A stretch of DNA of 7,988 nt from Atopobium sp. UBA2090 (lineage in GTDB: Bacteria > Actinomycetota > Coriobacteriia > Coriobacteriales > Atopobiaceae): the NCBI GenBank assembly GCA_002331575.1, contig DCZG01000086.1, positions 4,574 to 12,561 on the forward strand, written 5' to 3'. How positions within the stretch are numbered: the first letter of the stretch is position 1; each line of letters starts with the position of its first letter. Shown here in pieces: positions 7,119 to 7,988 of the stretch. Made by a program: the position numbers and the translations under genes. Under the pieces are notes generated by a model. It was given only the letters and a program-made list of their open reading frames with translations, searched no databases and was not told the DNA's origin.

Positions 7119-7868
7119 CTATCCTGCCGTGATGACCTCGACGCCCGAGCGCTCGAGGCTCGTCCGCGCGATTGCGGGAATGCCCTCGTCGGTGACCACG
7201 GCCAGGGGCTTGTCGCCCAGCCCGAGCGGGACCGATCCATGGGTCCCGAACTTCTCCGACTCGGTGAGGACCACGACGCGCGTCGCCGACGCGGCCATGG
7301 AGCGCACGGACTCGGCTCGCATCTGATCGCTGTTCGTGAAGCCGATGCCGTCGAGCCAGCCGTCAGCCCCTACGAAGAGGTCGTCGACCACGTACTGCTG
7401 TGCACAGAGCCGAACGAGCGGGCCGACCGTCACCTGGGAGTCGCGCTGAAGGGCTCCACCGAGCAGCGTGACGTTCACCAAAGAGAGGTCGCGCAGGTAC
7501 GAGGCGATGAAGACGCTGTTGGTGACGATGGTCACGCCCGACGAGGTCTCGGCGACCCGCCTGGCGAGAAGGGCGCAGCAGCTTCCGTTCTCGACTATGA
7601 TTGTGTCGCCGTCAGACACGAGAGCCGCCGCCCGATCGGCGATTCTGAGCTTCTCCGCATAGTGGTAGGCAAGACGCCCTCCCACGTCGTTGGGATTCGT
7701 GAGCAAGGCGTACCCGTGCTCGCGGACGATGAGTCCACGCGACTGGAGCGCGTCAAGGTCCTTGCGCATCGTGACGTTCGAGACGCCGAGCCGCTCGGCA
7801 AGAGTGGCGACCTCGATCCTCTTGGCGTCCGTGAGAATCTCCAGAATCTTGGTGTCACGTTTTGACAT
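7119..7868 (-). CDS. DeoR-family transcriptional repressor
   Basis: A 249-residue regulator of standard DeoR length. The winged helix-turn-helix occupies about residues 5-57, with VATLAERLGVSNVTMRKDLD (20-39) and SRGLIVREHGYA forming the recognition region and wing. The C-terminal sugar-phosphate-sensing domain contains DGDTIIVENGSCC (86-98), TNSVFIASYL, LLGGALQRDSQVTVGPL, DDLFVGADG and VLTESEKFG. The usual threonine-rich phosphate-binding segment reads GSCC here, hinting at altered effector contacts. Start ATG 7868 is preceded by AAAGG about 7 bases upstream. It is convergent with the activase gene with 3 bp between stops, leaving no room for a terminator. A perfect CTTTCG-TT-CGAAAG site in its own promoter, and related sites between the GRE and activase genes, make it the likely repressor of the module, relieved by a phosphorylated sugar. 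The effector identity is not visible. Confidence 0.95.
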   Translation of the reverse strand: MSKRDTKILEILTDAKRIEVATLAERLGVSNVTMRKDLDALQSRGLIVREHGYALLTNPNDVGGRLAYHYAEKLRIADRAAALVSDGDTIIVENGSCCALLARRVAETSSGVTIVTNSVFIASYLRDLSLVNVTLLGGALQRDSQVTVGPLVRLCAQQYVVDDLFVGADGWLDGIGFTNSDQMRAESVRSMAASATRVVVLTESEKFGTHGSVPLGLGDKPLAVVTDEGIPAIARTSLERSGVEVITAG

Positions 7869-7875
7869 GGAAGGC

Positions 7876-7887
7876 CTTTCGTTTTAC
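7876..7887. promoter_or_regulatory. Possible additional DeoR half-site over the deoR RBS
   Basis: CTTTCGTTTTAC (7876-7887) keeps CTTTCGTT of the operator but lacks the second half. It overlaps the ribosome binding region of the DeoR-type gene, about 43 bp from O3. It could be a weak secondary site or chance. Confidence 0.3.
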
Positions 7888-7905
7888 CCGGACACTGCTT
7901 CCATG

Positions 7906-7932
7906 AGTATAGCTTTTGCTTTCGTTCGAAAG
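7906..7932 (-). promoter_or_regulatory. deoR-type gene promoter with palindromic operator O3
   Basis: CTTTCG (7919-7924) and CGAAAG (7927-7932) form a perfect 6-bp inverted repeat around TT, sharing TTCGTTCG with O1 and O2. On the minus strand TATACT (7911-7906) is a good -10. The operator lies where the -10/-35 spacer and -35 would be; the -35 itself is weak. This arrangement suggests autorepression. Confidence 0.6.
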
Positions 7933-7968
7933 TAGCTTAGAAGTGTCACCCGCATGAGCTGGGGTGCC

Positions 7969-7988
7969 GCCTGCCAAAGGTGCCAACG
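7969..7988 (-). repeat. Right copy of the 20-bp terminal inverted repeat
   Basis: GCCTGCCAAAGGTGCCAACG is the exact reverse complement of positions 10-29 and runs to the last base of the window. It is probably cut by the window edge. If the copies extend further, the next bases would be CCCTTTGGC, completing the same 8-bp hairpin seen at 1-25. Confidence 0.8.

Noticed and set aside
7109..7121. Terminator between the convergent activase and DeoR genes
   Set aside because: Only 3 bp separate the stop codons and I see no strong hairpin with a T-tract there.
1..7988. Composite transposon or genomic island defined by the terminal inverted repeat
   Set aside because: There is no transposase, integrase or visible target duplication; the repeat is reported as a finding but a mobile element is not supported.

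Overview
The window is GC-rich (by eye well over 60 % in the genes), with short AT-rich intergenic gaps and G-rich ribosome binding sites. Its genes are LacI and DeoR regulators plus an oxygen-sensitive glycyl-radical enzyme pair. This points to a strictly anaerobic, high-GC gut-type bacterium. My best guess is an actinobacterium of the Coriobacteriia (Olsenella/Collinsella/Atopobium relatives), but that is an inference from protein flavour and no taxonomic marker is present.

Layout, left to right. (1) Positions 1-47 hold a small hairpin and a 20-bp sequence that recurs in perfect inverted orientation at the last 20 bases of the window. (2) 48-1250, minus: a DUF2974/Mbeg1-like alpha/beta-hydrolase. 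(3) 1251-1464: a divergent regulatory gap. (4) 1465-2499, plus: a LacI-family regulator, followed 51 bp later by (5) 2551-3492, plus: a ketopantoate-reductase-like oxidoreductase, probably in the same transcript. (6) 3492-3564: a perfect 35-bp-stem palindrome between convergent genes. (7) 3633-6047, minus: a YbiW/PflD-type glycyl-radical enzyme (GRE) of 804 codons, interrupted by one in-frame TGA at codon 319 where the family has a tryptophan. (8) 6048-6206: a divergent promoter/operator region. (9) 6207-7115, plus: the partner radical-SAM activating enzyme (YbiY/PflC type). (10) 7119-7868, minus: a DeoR-family repressor, convergent with the activase and only 3 bp from it. (11) 7869-7988: the DeoR promoter and the right-hand copy of the terminal inverted repeat.

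How the genes fit together. The GRE, its activase and the DeoR regulator look like one module. The core TTCGTTCG occurs twice (50 bp apart) between the divergent GRE and activase genes, and once as a perfect CTTTCG-TT-CGAAAG palindrome in the deoR promoter. This suggests one phosphosugar-responsive repressor controlling all three genes and itself. The closest relatives I recognise, E. coli YbiW and PflD, open the ring of 1,5-anhydrohexitol 6-phosphates in the 'anhydroglycolysis' pathway, so a sugar-phosphate substrate is plausible. The aldolase, transporter and dehydrogenase expected for that pathway are not in the window.

The most notable point is that the GRE reads as broken by a single nonsense codon, while its activase and both operators are intact in outline. 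It is either a very recent pseudogene, a base-call error, or an unusual readthrough case. I see no tRNA, rRNA, CRISPR array, transposase or phage gene. No stretch over 300 bases lacks a gene.
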